Below are positions 35,671 to 50,100 of a stretch of 64,000 nt of DNA, piece by piece. Position numbers and translations under genes: made by a program. Below the pieces are notes generated by a model. The model saw only the letters and a list, made by a program, of their open reading frames with translations. It was not told the DNA's origin and ran no database searches. Where the stretch lies: positions 458,483 to 522,482 of the forward strand of contig JH720308.1 of NCBI GenBank assembly GCA_000231825.2, written 5' to 3'. Each line of letters opens with the position of its first letter. Position 1 is the stretch's first letter. This stretch comes from Tetrahymena elliotti 4EA. Its lineage: Eukaryota > Ciliophora > Oligohymenophorea > Hymenostomatida > Tetrahymenidae.

Positions 35671-38155
35671 ATGAAGGATTATAGAAAATCAAGCTTTATG
35701 GAAAGCTCAAAGAATAATAAAATTGATCTTGTTTCTGAATAGTCCAGATATGAAGAAGATGATGAGTTTGATGATGATTTTAGCCCAAGCGATAAGTAAA
35801 ATAGGAAGACAGGGAAACCTCTTAGTGGATAAAATCCTTTTTAAAAGCTTAACAAATGTATGGATTAAGATAGTGTTTAAAAATCCCACAATACTCCACT
35901 CATTTTTAAAGAAGCCAAATATGTAATGAAGCCATTAGATTAATTTTTAGAAGAGCAACAAAAAGATAAATTAAGCAATAGCTTGAAATTAAATTTTAAT
36001 AATAATCTTGTAAAAGATAAAATGACAATACCAAAGAGTGGAGCTCACCATATCCCCTTAGGTTTTGGTAAATAAGCTCAGAGTACAAGCAGCATTAACT
36101 CTAGCAAAATAAAATAATTATTTGATTTGTCTCCTACTAAGCAAAAATCAGTAAATTCTTAGAAGAATGAAACCAACTACACAAATTATTCATAATCAAT
36201 ACCAACAATTACTAAAACAGAATCTTCAACTATGGAAGATAAAGAAAGTCCTAAAATAAAGAGCATATTTAATGATAATATTGATTTAAAATAAAGCAAT
36301 GTAACGCCTTTGTTTGACACTGGACCTAGATATGATAAAAATAAAAATTTGTTGTCTTATTCTATTGTTGGTAAACCAGAGTGGTATTAAAAAATTGATT
36401 AATAAAAAAACGGGAGCAAATTGACACATATGAATATGAAAAATATTCCATCAAATAGAATGTCTTCAGGCATAAAATAAATTTAATAAAATTTTGATAT
36501 GAAATCTGTTTTATCAAAAGCAAGAAAAACTAATAGAATAAGCGGTGATGGTGGGAGTTTAGAAAAAGGTGGAAAATCATAAACAGTCACTAAAGACCAC
36601 TTACTCATGAAATATAATGAAATTGAGAATAGAGTTTAGTAAAATTAATAGAAGGAACATGAAGAATAAAATAGCATGAGGTTTCAAGATCGTTTAGATG
36701 ATACAAGACAGCAGAGAAGTTTAGTCAATTATGAAACTTAAAGAGATAAGTGGATAAATACAGCTTAAACTTTAATTGAAAAGTAAGACCCTTCTCAAAT
36801 GCTGCTAGGCAGAGGTGCTTTAGCATAAAAAACATATAAAAAGTATAAAAATTACTCAAGACAGAGTATAGAAGATACGCTACTTATGAGAAGTGAGGAT
36901 GCATATAGAGTAAAAAAAGAGTAAGGAGAATATTTGGAACATTTGAAGGACCCATTTGAGTATTTAGGATAAAAAAATTTATGGGAAGGAATGCTTAGAA
37001 ATGATGCAATTGATATCACTACAAAGTATTCATAGAAAAAAAGACTAGATGATTATTATTTCTCAAAATCAAATGACAAAAACTCTTAACAAATATCATT
37101 ATAATCAATCAACAACCTAGATTAAAAAGAAGAACAATAAATTTAAAATGGTAATAATAATTAAAAATAGTCAAATTAAAATGAGGTATTTGAAAAGCTA
37201 AAAAGTACTCAATCTCATAAGAGAAACTCAAGTTTAAAAGGTCTGTAATAAGAATCTTAGTAAACTAAATAGTCCGATTAATTTTTTACAAAAGGTATTC
37301 TCAAAACTTAAGGTTTGCCTAAATCTACTAAAGTTGATTTGACATTTAGGAAATCTGATTATACTGTTAGAGAGCTAAGCTATACTCATGGTGTTAGAAT
37401 ATAAACAGCATTAAACCACGATAATCTGGAGATGATTAGAACTCCAAGGTGTCTATTTGATACAAATAATTCTACTTCTCATAACAATACTTTAAAAAAC
37501 TTAACTTTTAAGGACTCGGATAAGTCGGGATTTCATTCTTCAAGAGGAATGACAAGAACTTTTAACATTAGCAATTACTTTTTGGAAAGAGAAAAAGAAT
37601 AAACTTCGAAATACAATTCAATCATGAAACAGCCTTATTTAGACTACTTTACATAATCTGAAGTTGATAATTTAGCAGTAAATTATTTTTTTTATTTTTT
37701 AAATATTTTAACTTAAATATAAATTTAAGATTCATGGAGAAAGTAAGTTAAATTTAGAGAAAAATTCATTGGTAAATGATGGTAAATAAAGATCTGAAGC
37801 ATATTAATTAATAAATATTGATTAATTAAAAACGAGTAATATTTTTATGCATTTAAATAAATAATTAACAAATTATTTTAACAAAGAAAAAGAGAGTAAC
37901 TTCAGTCCAGTTGAAAATCTTAATCTTCAAAAGAATAATTCTTCATAGTAAAGACCTAAATCAACTGATTAAAGCAAATAATTATTGAGCTAAAGTTTTA
38001 TTAAATAATCTAATATGTCAAGAATGATGTTGCTTCAACAAAACTTATCATCAAGTGATTAAAAACCTGTAATTGATAAGCCTAGCTCATCATAGTAACA
38101 CAAAGAACCAGAACTATCAAAAGCTAACTCTAAAATGAGTTAATATAAAAAATGA
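35671..38155 (+). CDS. Low-complexity protein of 810 aa, unknown function
   Basis: Exons 35671-37677 and 37730-38155, intron 52 nt in phase 0. The start MKDYRKSSFMESSK is the first in-frame ATG; the second (35698) is also possible. It is rich in Ser, Lys, Asn and Gln, with short conserved-looking blocks (QMLLGRGALAQKTYKKYKNY, SEDAYRVKKEQGEYLEHLKD, and PFEYLGQKNLWEGMLRND) in the middle that may mark an unrecognised domain around residues 370-460. No signal peptide, membrane segment or catalytic motif. Many Ser-Pro/Thr-Pro-like sites could be phosphorylated. Function unknown. Confidence 0.7.
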
Positions 38156-39118
38156 TTAACAAGAATTAAAAATGAAAGAAAAGAAGTAAATTGAAATTTG
38201 GATAACTTAAAAATGTATAGATTTATGCAAAAAAGTTGACTGTATTAATTTAAAAAATTGTTGATATTTATCTTAATTAAGAGCTTCAAAATAGCACAAT
38301 GATTGTTAAATGCTTTTTCATTATTTTATAAAACATCATCTTTTTGTATATTGTAATTGCATTTAAGAGATATTGCATATTTCAATAAAAATTAAAAATA
38401 AAGAATTTCAATTAAATTTAAAAAAATAAGCTTTCAATTAAAATTAATTTGGAGTGGCTTTATCATTCATATTAAAATTATTGCTTCAATCATTTTATAA
38501 ATATTGAGTGAGGTTAAGATTCTTTAAATATTTTATGAATTGATTTATTTTTTTAAAATAGATTGGATTTTAAACATACTTATTAAAAAGAATAAAATGT
38601 GAAAAAGCAAAAACAATTTGCAATAATCAATTCCAGTAAAAAAAGCAATAAATTAATTTGAAATAAGTTTTTGAATTTATTTAAATGGATTGATTTTTTA
38701 TTTATCATAAATAACTTTTTGGTGAATTGTTTTAAAAGAACTTTTATTTAATGATATTAAATTTTTAAGTTCTTTTAAAATTTTCATTATTAAGCACTAC
38801 ACAGTATTTAATCATTTACTAAACTTGTAAAATAAAGTATGTAAAATCATTTATTAGAAATAATTGATAACTTATTAACACTTCTATTAAAATTTAGTAT
38901 GAATATTCAGAAGCAATTTAAAAAATAAGAATTAAATATAAATAAGCTGCTGTTGTTGCTATTTTATTAAATTTTAACATCTAAATCTGTTAAATTTATT
39001 TAATTTTTTTCAAGCTATTAAATTAGTATAATATATTATTATTAGTAGAAGTTATTTATCAAAAACGCTGTAAAAATAATAATTCCAAAAAATATTGATT
39101 TGATTTTAGATTTCATAG
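38156..39118. other. Intergenic spacer
   Basis: About 960 bp of AT-rich DNA upstream of the K+ channel gene; nothing distinct seen. Confidence 0.5.
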
Positions 39119-42100
39119 ATGGAAACAGTATAAGAATTTATGAATACTTAGTATTCATATTCTCTACCTTCCCCAAGTTTAATGAAATAAAGGTAGCTCT
39201 TTAATTCTAAAGCTGAACAATCATTTTTGTAAAGAGGACATGTAGGAGAAAATGATTATTTTGATGAATCGTTTAATATCTCATTAAATACAAAAAAGAA
39301 TTAAAATCTATCTCCAAATATATAAATTTCTAACATCAGAGAGGATGAGAATTGGAAAGAAAGTACTAAAGTAGAGGCGAAAGGTAAAAAAAAGAAATAA
39401 AGTGTACAAATTTTAGAACAAAAATTGTCTTCATAATTATCATAAACAATAGAGTAGTATAATAGCTCACAAAATCCCTTAAGCAAAATGCTAGAAACAA
39501 GCCCTAAATCAATTAAATATATAAATTTGTAATAGGGCGCTAATGATGATAAGAAAAGAAAAAGTAAGATGGGTACAGAAACTAATTTAAAATTTCCAAG
39601 GAGTTCAATATTCTCAGACAGAAAAAATAAACCAAATTTTTTAGATTTAACAAGCTAAGTGATGACTTAAGAATAAATTAAAATAAAAAATATTTTTTAA
39701 AAGAAATTTGAAGTTAGAAGAGATATGAAGATTTAAAAATTTTTAAGGATTTTAATGTCAAGATGGCAAAATAGAAAACTGAATTTAAATGAACATCAAT
39801 TAAATCTGATTAATGACAAGTCTTACTTCTACTAAATTACTAAAGAAAATAAATATATTTGCTTAATTAAAACTATTCAACAAATATGCTTTTATTTTGG
39901 CAAAATTTTTTATTATGTTCCTCTACTTAATCCTACTGATTTTTGGAGACTCTTGTGGGACTTTTTTATGATCACAGCAATGGGGATATTTTTATTTTAT
40001 TACTCTGCCTTAATTTTTTTTGCTTAACAAGAAAAAGAAGTCTCTACTGTGTATGCAAAGTTTGCTTTTTCTTGCTTATTGATTGACATTGTATTAAATT
40101 TCAATACATCATTTTATTCCAAAGAATCAATTATTAGAGATAGGATGCATATTGCTAAACAGTAAATTTGTTTGAAGAATTTAATAATTTCTTAATATTA
40201 ATTTAATTACTTTATAGATACCTTCGATCTACTTTTATTTTTGATATTATGTCATTCTTTTTACTTGGCTTGAATATGAATAAATAAAATATGGTTGAAA
40301 ACCATTAAAATAGTGTTCTCATATATATCTAAAATTCTATTGTCCTCCTTAAAATAGCTAGTTTTTAACACAAAATTAAGCATTTATAGTAGTCAGTTCC
40401 CATGAAAGAAGTATGGAGGCATATATTTTCTCTTATCGGTTTACTTGCAACTCTAGTCATTGTTGCTCATTGTGGTAAAATACTTCTGACTAAATTAACT
40501 TTTAATTTCTAAGTTAAGATGAACAACAGCAATAATTTTGCAATCATGCCTAAGAAATTATTGATTATTTTTAATCTTCATGAATTCAATAATGCCAACC
40601 TATTGATTTTTGGAATAGAATTTAACATTCAAAAATAATAATTTGAAATGTTTTTTAGGTCATGAATAAATTTTAATTAAAATTAATTTTAAACTGGCAG
40701 TTTTTTGATACAATTTTTGAAATAATAGTTGCTATTATTTGGAATTACATTGCCTAATATGAGCAGAGTATTGGCCTCACTAATTGGCAAGCAAAATTAG
40801 GAATTGAAAATGAATCTTGGAATATTAGATATATCTATTCTTTATATTGGTCAGTTACTACAATGTTTACGAGTAAAATATTCTTTTTAAAATGCTATGA
40901 TGTTATTCACCAATATTTATTTATTATTAGTTGGATATGGAGATATAACACCTTTAAATTAATATGAAGTTTGCTTTGTAACTATTGTAATAATTTTTTG
41001 TAGCACAGTATTTGCTTACAGTATTAACTCTATAGGAATAATTCTTAGTGACATTGATAAAGTAAGCAAATAATTCAAAGAAGATTTGAGTATTATGAAT
41101 AGGTTTCTAAGCAGAAAACAAGTTAATATTGATCTCTAGTTTAGAGTAAAAAAATATTTATCATTTTTAGCTTAAGAAGAAAAAGAAGTGAACAAAAAAG
41201 CAGAAGATGCTGTAATAGATAAGCTTTCATAAAATTTAAAAGATTAAATTAATATAGAAGTAAACACTAAGATTCTTAGAAAATATCCTCTTTTTGCTAA
41301 GAATTTTTCTGAAAAGGCACTCTAAAGACTAGTCTTTGTGATGCAAGAAGTATTTTCCACTTATAATTTTCTTAATTAAAAATTAATTTAATAAAGGTAG
41401 TTGTTACTCCTAATGAGCTAATTATATAGGAAGGTTAGCAAGACGACTGTTCTCTCTATTTAATAACAAAAGGTAATGTTGAAGTCTATAGTTTAGGTGA
41501 TCCACTTTACTAAAATTAACTTTCCAATAAAAAAGTATTAAAATTGCTAAGTAAGGATTAATATTTTGGAGAACTTTCATTTTTTACTGGTGGAAAGAGA
41601 ACTGCTAATGTAAGAAGTTAATCATTAACAACAATGTATAAAATTACATAGCAATAATTTATTGAAACCTTAAAAATGTCTAACGAGCTAGATTTTGAAA
41701 AATTTTGCATGATAAGGGACTAGATTAATTTGAGAAACTTTGAGGATATTTAACTCAGTTGTTACAGTTGTAATGAGCAAGGCCACTTAATTTAAGAAGT
41801 ACTTTTTTAATTTATTCAATAGATACATTAAAGTTTTGTTAATTCTTAGTTTTATTTGATCTATTTAAATGAAAAATTAAAGTATTTTTTGAATACATTT
41901 TTCTCTAATACATTTTATCAGTTATTTTTTAATTAATCTGATACTTTTGTTGAAATAAATTATTAAATTTTTTCTCTCTTTTTATTATTTTCATTAGAAT
42001 GAATTCATAGTTTTAATGAACTGGAAATTAAAATTGTATTTGTCGAAATATTCTTTAATTTAAATTTAATTAACCTATTTTTTATTTAGTGTCCCCTTTT

Positions 42101-43472
42101 GACATATGATGCTGACAGGATAATCAGATTTTTTAGAATGAATTACAGTGAGTTTTAAGATGAATTGCTATTTTAAAGAAAGAGATAGAAAAAATGCAAA
42201 TCTTTAACAATATATCAGAATGAATCTATGAAAAAGTTATAGAACAATATGAAAGATCTAATAGAAGATTATTTTACAAGGATGTCTTAGATATAAATAG
42301 AATCAGTTTCAACAGTAAAAATTATTCTATAATTTATTTTAAATAAAGTTTTAAAATTTATATAGAAAGTGCGAATAAGAACAATTTTAGAATTTGAGAA
42401 CGAAGATAATGATTCTGTTGATGACTCTTTAAACACAAGCTAAGCTAAAATTTAGTCAACAGAAGACTTAAAAAAATCGAAAGAAAACCAATCAAATAAA
42501 AATTTGAATTCTGAAGAAGAAAAAAAAATAGAATAATAGTTAGAAGAAGAAAATAAAAAAGAAAAGAAACAGTAATCTGAATTAAGCAATGATAAACCAT
42601 AAGTTGGGACTTCTAGCTTTTCATTAACAAGTTAGTAAACAGGTTCAGAAAATAGAATTAAATAGAATTAAAAAGAGATATTTAAAATGAAAACAAAATT
42701 AATTCATAATACTAAATTAATTGATAGTAACACAAACATCAAAACCTTATGTAAATAAATAATTTTATTTTTATCTTAATTAATACTTGAAATAATTTTA
42801 GAGTCAATTTAACCAGAATAAGAAGGGTAAGAATTAGAAAAAAATTATGTAATTTAAGAGATGCAGATCAAATAAGCTAGTGAATTTGAAAACAAAAGTA
42901 GATTATCTAAGATAGAAGATCTAGATTTTAACAAAATTACAAATAAATAAAGTTCAATAACAACTTCATCTCTTGCAAAAAGAGATTATAAAAGAGATTC
43001 TACTCTTGACAGAAAGGATTCTATTTTGATTCATTTGCTTGGTAGTGATAATAAAAGAAACAGTAAATTAGACTATACTTCTAAACAATTTTCTTTAGAT
43101 GCCTCTAGAAATTAAGATTTGAAGGTCGAAAACTTTAAAGAAGCAATAGAAAGCTTAAAGTTTTATCCATTCATTATTCATGATTTTGATAAAATGAAAA
43201 TATTTAAGCTATACTACCCTTAATACAACTATAATATAGTCATACAAGAAATATTTAAAGCAAAAAGAAAGATGTCTAAATTTAAAAAATATAGGTGCAA
43301 AAAGTTAAATTAACTACAAATTTAGAAAAAAAATACAGTTTTTAATCCTTAAAGTAAATAAAGTAAAAGAAGTGTATTAAAACAAAGTATTAAAAATAAA
43401 ATTTTATAGAACATCCACCCTTTAATTTATGGAGCTGGTGGTATCAATAAGTACCCAAACTCTAATAAATGA
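39119..43472 (+). CDS. Voltage/cyclic-nucleotide-type K+ channel with CCHC knuckle
   Basis: About 1181 aa from eight exons: 39119-40161, 40218-40474, 40729-40872, 40931-41349, 41397-41798, 42090-42314, 42366-42750 and 42802-43472. A polar N-terminus (1-270) precedes S1 (about 278-306, FWRLLWDFFMITAMGIFLFY) and further S2-S6 segments. The pore reads SVTTMFTIGYGDITP, with GYGD at 483-486, the K+ selectivity filter. After S6, a helical linker leads into a cyclic-nucleotide-binding fold (about 615-735; NELIIQEGQQDDCSLYLITK, then YFGELSFFTGGKRTANVRS, the phosphate-binding cassette). A zinc knuckle C743-x2-C746-x4-H751-x4-C756 follows directly. The C-terminal 420 residues are charged and low in complexity. 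It is an EAG/HCN/CNG-superfamily channel of the plasma or ciliary membrane, likely affecting membrane potential and swimming. Ligand gating is inferred only. Confidence 0.85.
42315..42365 (+). other. 51-nt intron, length 3n and stop-free
   Basis: GTAAAA...TATATAG, phase 0. Retention keeps the frame open because no TGA occurs. Its AT content and ends argue for splicing. Confidence 0.65.
42751..42801 (+). other. Second 51-nt intron, length 3n and stop-free
   Basis: GTAAAT...ATTTTAG, phase 1. Like the previous one, it would be translated without a stop if retained. Confidence 0.65.
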
Positions 43473-44150
43473 ATTAAATTTATCAAATACTTATTTATTT
43501 TAAGATTATTTTCATCAATTTATGTTTTATTCAACAAAAATTTTTATTTATTAGTATTTTTATCTTAAATACAGTATTTTTTTTTAGCATTAGCTTATTT
43601 AAAACTATTTACTTTTTTGTATATGATTGAGTTTATTTAGAATTATTTTAACTATCATTTTATTTTTCTATTTCAATTGTTTTGAACACATTTTGTTAAA
43701 TACATAAAAAAAAGAAATATTTTTTTCATTTGACATTTGACGAGCATCTTCAGATACAAAATAATTATTTTTGAATTCCTTATTTTATTTAATGAGAAGC
43801 AAATATTGCAAGCAAATTTTCAAGAAACAATTTATTCATTGAATTTATAATTTATTTTTAAATAGAAAATGATTCTTTCCCCCAAAATACTATCTCAAAT
43901 AATTTTAATGAAAATTAAATGTAATAAAGGATAAAATAAATGTCTATTAATAAATTATTTTCTCTTTTTTATTTAAAATTAGTTTCAAAAGATGTGAGTA
44001 TTTTTAGAATTAATTTTAAATATTTGAAGTGAATTAAAAAAATAAATATTTTTTTTAAATTTATTAAGAATTACAAAAATTAATTTAATGCTTTAATAGA
44101 ATAAATATGTACAGTTTTTAAATATTAAGTTAAATAGTTTAATTTATTAT
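43473..44150. other. Convergent spacer
   Basis: AT-rich DNA between the 3' ends of the K+ channel (plus) and the first TmcB-like gene (minus). Nothing distinct seen. Confidence 0.5.
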
Positions 44151-47100
44151 TCACAAATTGTAAATTGATTTTAGAATTTAAGAAGTTGTCTCTAATGATT
44201 AAATTTATATCGGAATTAAACCAAGAGATAAGTGGTGCAATAGAATATTTTATTGAATATATTTTTTTATGAGGACGTCTACAATTATTTAAATAACAAT
44301 TAAAATAGCTCCAATAGCTACAAAATAAATTATAGTTAAATTAAGCAGTTTTTAAATAGTTGCCTCATTCATTTGGATAACTTTTTCAAAAATAAGTCTT
44401 ATTGATTACATTGGGAGATTGAATGAATTTATTATAAAAATAAATTCACTTTCTTTGTTTAAATATTCAGAAATTTCATTTAAAGATTAAGTTGCGTTAT
44501 AAGAATGTAGCATTTATAAAATATAATCTAGCTGTAATAACGAGTAAGTGATAAGCCCAGAAACTCCATTTTTAATTATATTTCTTGATTAAGCTTCAAC
44601 TTAATTTTACTATTCAAGGCAGATACTATTCTCTTAAAAATAATTACAAATGTCTTAAGTAAATAAGTTATCTAAATATTAAATATCATCCTAACTACTA
44701 CTTGTTACTTTTTTTAGTGACTAAAGGAAGTTATTATTGAATTACTGGATATTTTAAATATTATTTAATAATTAATTCATTTACTTATTAAAATTATTAT
44801 TTGGATAAGTTTTATCAATATCTGCTACTATTGGTAAGGAGATCATGTTTTAACTTAAAAATAAAGATGCATTTATATTTGAATAGAATTCGGATGTCTG
44901 TTTTAATAAACTAAAGCTAGGATCTAAATCTTGAGTAGTTATATAGGATATTCCTAATATTATTAAATAGAAAAAGCCACAAACTATAAAACTTGTTAAA
45001 AAAATCAAATTCAATTTTAATTAATTTAGATTTTGTCCTTGAATTTTTGAAGAAATTAGTGATTGGCTTTATATCTTTGAGTTTACTTGCTCCTTTTTAG
45101 TCTTACGATGAACTGCTTTATCAGAGCTTTAAGTAGTTAATCTTTTTTTACTTTTTGAATCAGCTCCACTCAAAGCTTAATCATTTAATACTATCTATTA
45201 TTTACTATTAATTTTTTACTTATTAATTTTAGAATGCATAATCATATTATCCTCCATCTAACTAGAATCTTGAATAGAAAGTATATATTCAGGAAAGTTA
45301 AAATCTTACCAAGAAAAGCTTTAATCTTAAAGATATTTCAAACAATAATTTAAGATTTAAATTTCTCTGTCTACATCCTTGACAGATAATCTAGTAACAA
45401 GTAAGATAATCCTCTATTTATACTACACTAACTTATAAAAGCAGTAGGCTCCTATTATAGCTAAAACTGTAACAATAAAAATGATAGTTATAATCAGTAT
45501 TAGGTATATTATTGTTAAATCGCTTTTCAAATTTTAAAGGGAATCAAATGTTTTCTCATTAAAATTACTAATCATAGTAAAATATTCTAAGTAGTTTTCA
45601 ATCATAAAGTAGAGCTAGTTAACAAAATTTAAGATTTCTCCCATACCTAAAACCCAAATAGAATTCACTGAATTCAAAAAGAATTCTAATGCATTCATTT
45701 ACAAAGAATACTCTTACCTATTATTTAGAAATTATTTAAATGAATTAATAATTAATGCTACATTTAATTAATTTACTTATTCGAAAATAAGATAACATTA
45801 TATTATTTATCAATCTCTACTTGTAAAGAGTTAATTATTTAGAATTATTCAAAATAAGCTTAGCCATATTATTCTGCTACATCACTCAAATTTTGGTTAA
45901 TAAATTCACTGAAATTCTAGATTAATTGAGAATCAAGTAAATTTTAATTCATCATGTAGCCCTTTTAACTCATTAATGATTACTCTGAAAATAATTCAAT
46001 AAACTTGCCAATCTTAAAAGACTAATTAATTTAATCATAGATTGAATTAATCTTCAAAGATGTTATGAATGAAGCAATAGCCAAAAAGAACAAGAATAGG
46101 AAAAACCTTAAATCTAAATTATTATTTAAATAGAAACTTTCTAAAAAGATAAAATGCAAATGAAATAATTTTTACTTATCATAAAAAAAGGAAGCCTCAA
46201 AACAGAAATATTTTTTATTTAAATTATTTTTCTGATTTCTTGGTTTTGATATTTACTCCTGCTCATAAAGCCAGAGCTGATGGATGCTTAATTATTGATT
46301 TGGTTTTCTAATTTGCTGTTATTTTTTCTTTTTATATCAAATTATTTTATCTGCTAAACTGATTAAATATTTTCTATTTTTGTGCCTGTTTTTATTTAAT
46401 TTGGGTCATTAAAAAAACTTTAATTCTGCACTTTGTAATCACTTTTTATTTCTTCTTCCCTTAAATCATTTTAATCATTTAGTTGTGTTTCTCTCTCTAC
46501 TGTTTTCACAATATTATTGTCTCTCTATGTATTTTCTGTCTAAATAGCTTGCCTTGAAGAGATTATTTAATGTGAGGAGGCCCAAAATTTAGGACTAAAA
46601 CTCATAGTTTAGTTTTGTGGTGAAATAATGTAATCAGGGTAGTTAAGAAAATAAGGGGATGGCTTATTATCTATATTTTGATTGCTTATTTCAATTTTTT
46701 TTAGATCTTCCAATTTAGTAAAAATGCTCTAATTAAAAACATTAGAACCATCAAATATTTTAGAATTTTATAAATTGTCAGAAACATCTATTTTTTTTAA
46801 TAGCTTCTCCTCTTTCAATCCTTAATTTAAATCTTATTTTACTAGTTGCTTTGGAAAGATCTTAGGATTTTAATTGTTTAAATTAGAAGCTTAAAATGAT
46901 TTTTCAATACTCAAATCTTCAGATTACTTAGAAAATTGTTCATGCTATGTAGGACTGTAATTAGTTTAATCTAAGTCTATAGTCATATTTTCTTTTCCTT
47001 GAGATAATATTTCAGTAATTTGCATTACATAGTAACTTTTGTGTTTGATAAATTATTAGTTTTTTTCATCATAAACTTTTAAAGTTTTATGTTCTAGATC

Positions 47101-50100
47101 AAATCTTATGCTGAAATCTTTTTTCTGCGATGGTTGATTGTTCTAAATTAATTTATAAAAACATTATCAAAGAAAAATTAAGAAGAAATAATCTTTTTAC
47201 TTGTTGGTTTTCGTTAAAATATTTACTGAACAACTTTTTTATTTTCTATCTCTCAGTCAATGCTTTTTAATCTTTTTCCTTGAATTTTTCTGATTTATTT
47301 TACTTTATGTAATAGTCATATTCATCATAAAACTTTTTTATTTAATTTTCAGTTTATTTAGGAATGCATAATGATACTAACTATTGATTAATATAATATT
47401 CACTTCCTGTAACAGGTTTATTCTTTGATTCTAAGACTATGCTTGTAGTAGATACAAATTTTTAATTTTATTCTGTATCCTAGTGTTCAAAATCTTTCGT
47501 TAAATTGAAGAAATTTTTAATCAAAAATAGAATGTTGAATTTCTGAATCACTTTATTAAGCTATTTAATATTATGTTGAAAATTGAGTTATTATTATTAG
47601 TAAGAATAGAATTAAAATTACTGTAAAATTGCCTTGGAATAAAATTTCATACATATATTGAGAGATTCCTTCTATGAACCCATATTCATTGAGTAAAATA
47701 TACTAATTAGAAGTTGAGCAGTGAAATAAACTTCCATTTAAAACAAAATCATCTTTTTATTCATACAATTAATCAACTTTTAATTTGACAGGTATTATAA
47801 ACCCATATTTATTTTATGCAAATAGCTTATTATATGAACTAAATATAGGAGAGTATCCTTTAAAGATAGAAGTTCTCATCAAGTCATTATGAATGTTAGA
47901 AATAAAACTAGGCATTAATTAATTTATATTTTTCAAAGATTTGCTATCATTTTAGTCAAATTAAAATAAATTTAACAATTAAGATTTATTTTTATTTAAA
48001 ATTTGTCCTGGATTTTTGACTACACTTGCTTGGATTAAAACGAGTGAGCCTTTCATTAAATCTAAATACTCTGAAATTTCTTGGCTTTAATCTTGTTACT
48101 TATTTAACATTTCTTGAGAATTCTTTTCCAGTAAAACTGAGGGAAGCAAATCATTTTCAACTATGGCCTTATAAATTGAGTCTATCTTAATTAATGAACG
48201 GTAATTAAAAAAAATAAGTCTGCTAATTAAATTTACTTTTTGCAGTATAGGACTTTAGGCATATGTTTATTTATCATATTAAAGATGCAATTCTTTAAAT
48301 TATTATCCTATTTCTTGCGTATGTAAACTCATAGATTATATTTATGAAGATATATAGTTAATATTATAATCATCTCTTTTTAGTGATTGCCAAAATTTAA
48401 TTTTTTAATGAATGTGCTTTACAATCAAGGGTATCTACTTATTTCTAGCTTAATCTTATGATTGCATGCTTTTAATTGATATAGCTTAAGCAGAAAAGTT
48501 CTAATTTTCAGAACTAATTTTCATATCTTTAATATCTTCCTCCATCATTAATTCTATTCTTTTTGACATTAACTTACTTATTGAATTAAAGTAAAAAGAG
48601 TTATTTTTCTCTTTAAGTAAAATCGTTTTCAGTCTGTAGTATGATAAAGTAGAGTTGTTTAGATACTTAGCAACAAAAGAAATATATTTTAAAGAAACAT
48701 GCTCACATCTCTTTTTATCTTTAATTAAAATAGATTGTTTCAAGCTCCATTAGAAAATACTATCTATTAGATTTAATATCTCATCATAATTAACACATCT
48801 TCTCAACCCCTAAAAATCGAGAGTATGGCAATAACATAAGGAGTTAGTACACTATTTTTAATGGCTGATAAAAAATTGCTGGATTTTTTATTTGTTGAGA
48901 TTGTCAATTTAAGATAGCTAGCTTATTCTTAAAAGCTCCTCAAGATAAAAATCTAGATATTTATAATTCCTAAATAAAAAAAATAAATTCCAAATTGATT
49001 AAAAAAACATATTGTGAAATTAATTTGAAATCAGAAAATTTATGTGTTTTAATCAAAATTTACATAAAAAATTACTATTAAAGTATCAAAGATTTAATTA
49101 AAATTCAAATTGAGTTTTTCCACAAATTTATTTATTTTTTGTTTTTGGTCAAAATATTAAATTAATTAATTTATTTTTACCAAATTAGTGGAAAACTCAT
49201 GCGTTGAATATTAAATAGAATTTAATAGTAATCATTATCAAAAAAATTAGAGATTACTGATTCTTAAGTTATAAATTAAATTAAGATTCACTGTAAGGCA
49301 CAATACCTCTGTTTTCAAATTTTCAAGTAGTCAAAATATTATTTTTATAAATAATATACCTTATGAAAGACTTCTCATCCATTTTCATAACATTTTGATA
49401 TTTATAATTCCATAGGATTATCAAAGCTGCTGATATCACAGAGGTATATATTGCTATTGACTAAACCATTCCCTAATCCGATATACTATAGTCAAGAACT
49501 AGAACTAAATAATTAAAGAAGGAGACCTCAAAGTAAACAAAGCATATTAAATAAGCTATGATGATTTTAGGATTTCTGAATGGAAGATTCCAAAATAAAT
49601 CATAAATCTGGGATATAACTAAAGTCTATAAGACCAAGTTCTTAATAATAAAATTAACACTATCACTGTAATTTAAATAGATAACAAAGCATGTGAGGAT
49701 GAATTATGGTATAAGAATTATATGAAATCTTCTCTTTAATTGGTTTTTTTCGTTAAATTCATAATTTCTAAAAAAATATATAATAATACATCCTATAATT
49801 AAAGCTAAAGACATTCCTATGCAACTAAATACTGTTTAAGCTTTTGGAAAATTACAATCTTCAACATCTCTTTGATCATAAAAAAATGATTGTGAAGAAC
49901 ATCCAACAGTTCCTGAATTTATTTCAAAGAATGGTATGAATAGAACCCACTGGTATAAAAAATAAAATGAATTAAGAAAATGATTTATAGAGCTATTTTT
50001 TTATGCTTTATGTGTTTGATTCTATTTGTTTCTAATCTTTTAAAATGCTTAATATATTAAGTAGATCATCTACAGATACATCAAAATATTCATTAGCCCA

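Noticed and set aside
45294..45341. 48-nt intron in the last exon of TmcB-like gene 1
   Set aside because: It has GT/AG ends and length 3n, but its translation (FPEYILSIQDS) is protein-like, so I kept it as coding.
48501..48743. Stand-alone 80-residue protein
   Set aside because: It is part of exon 2 of the TmcB-like gene 1, read without TAA/TAG as Gln.
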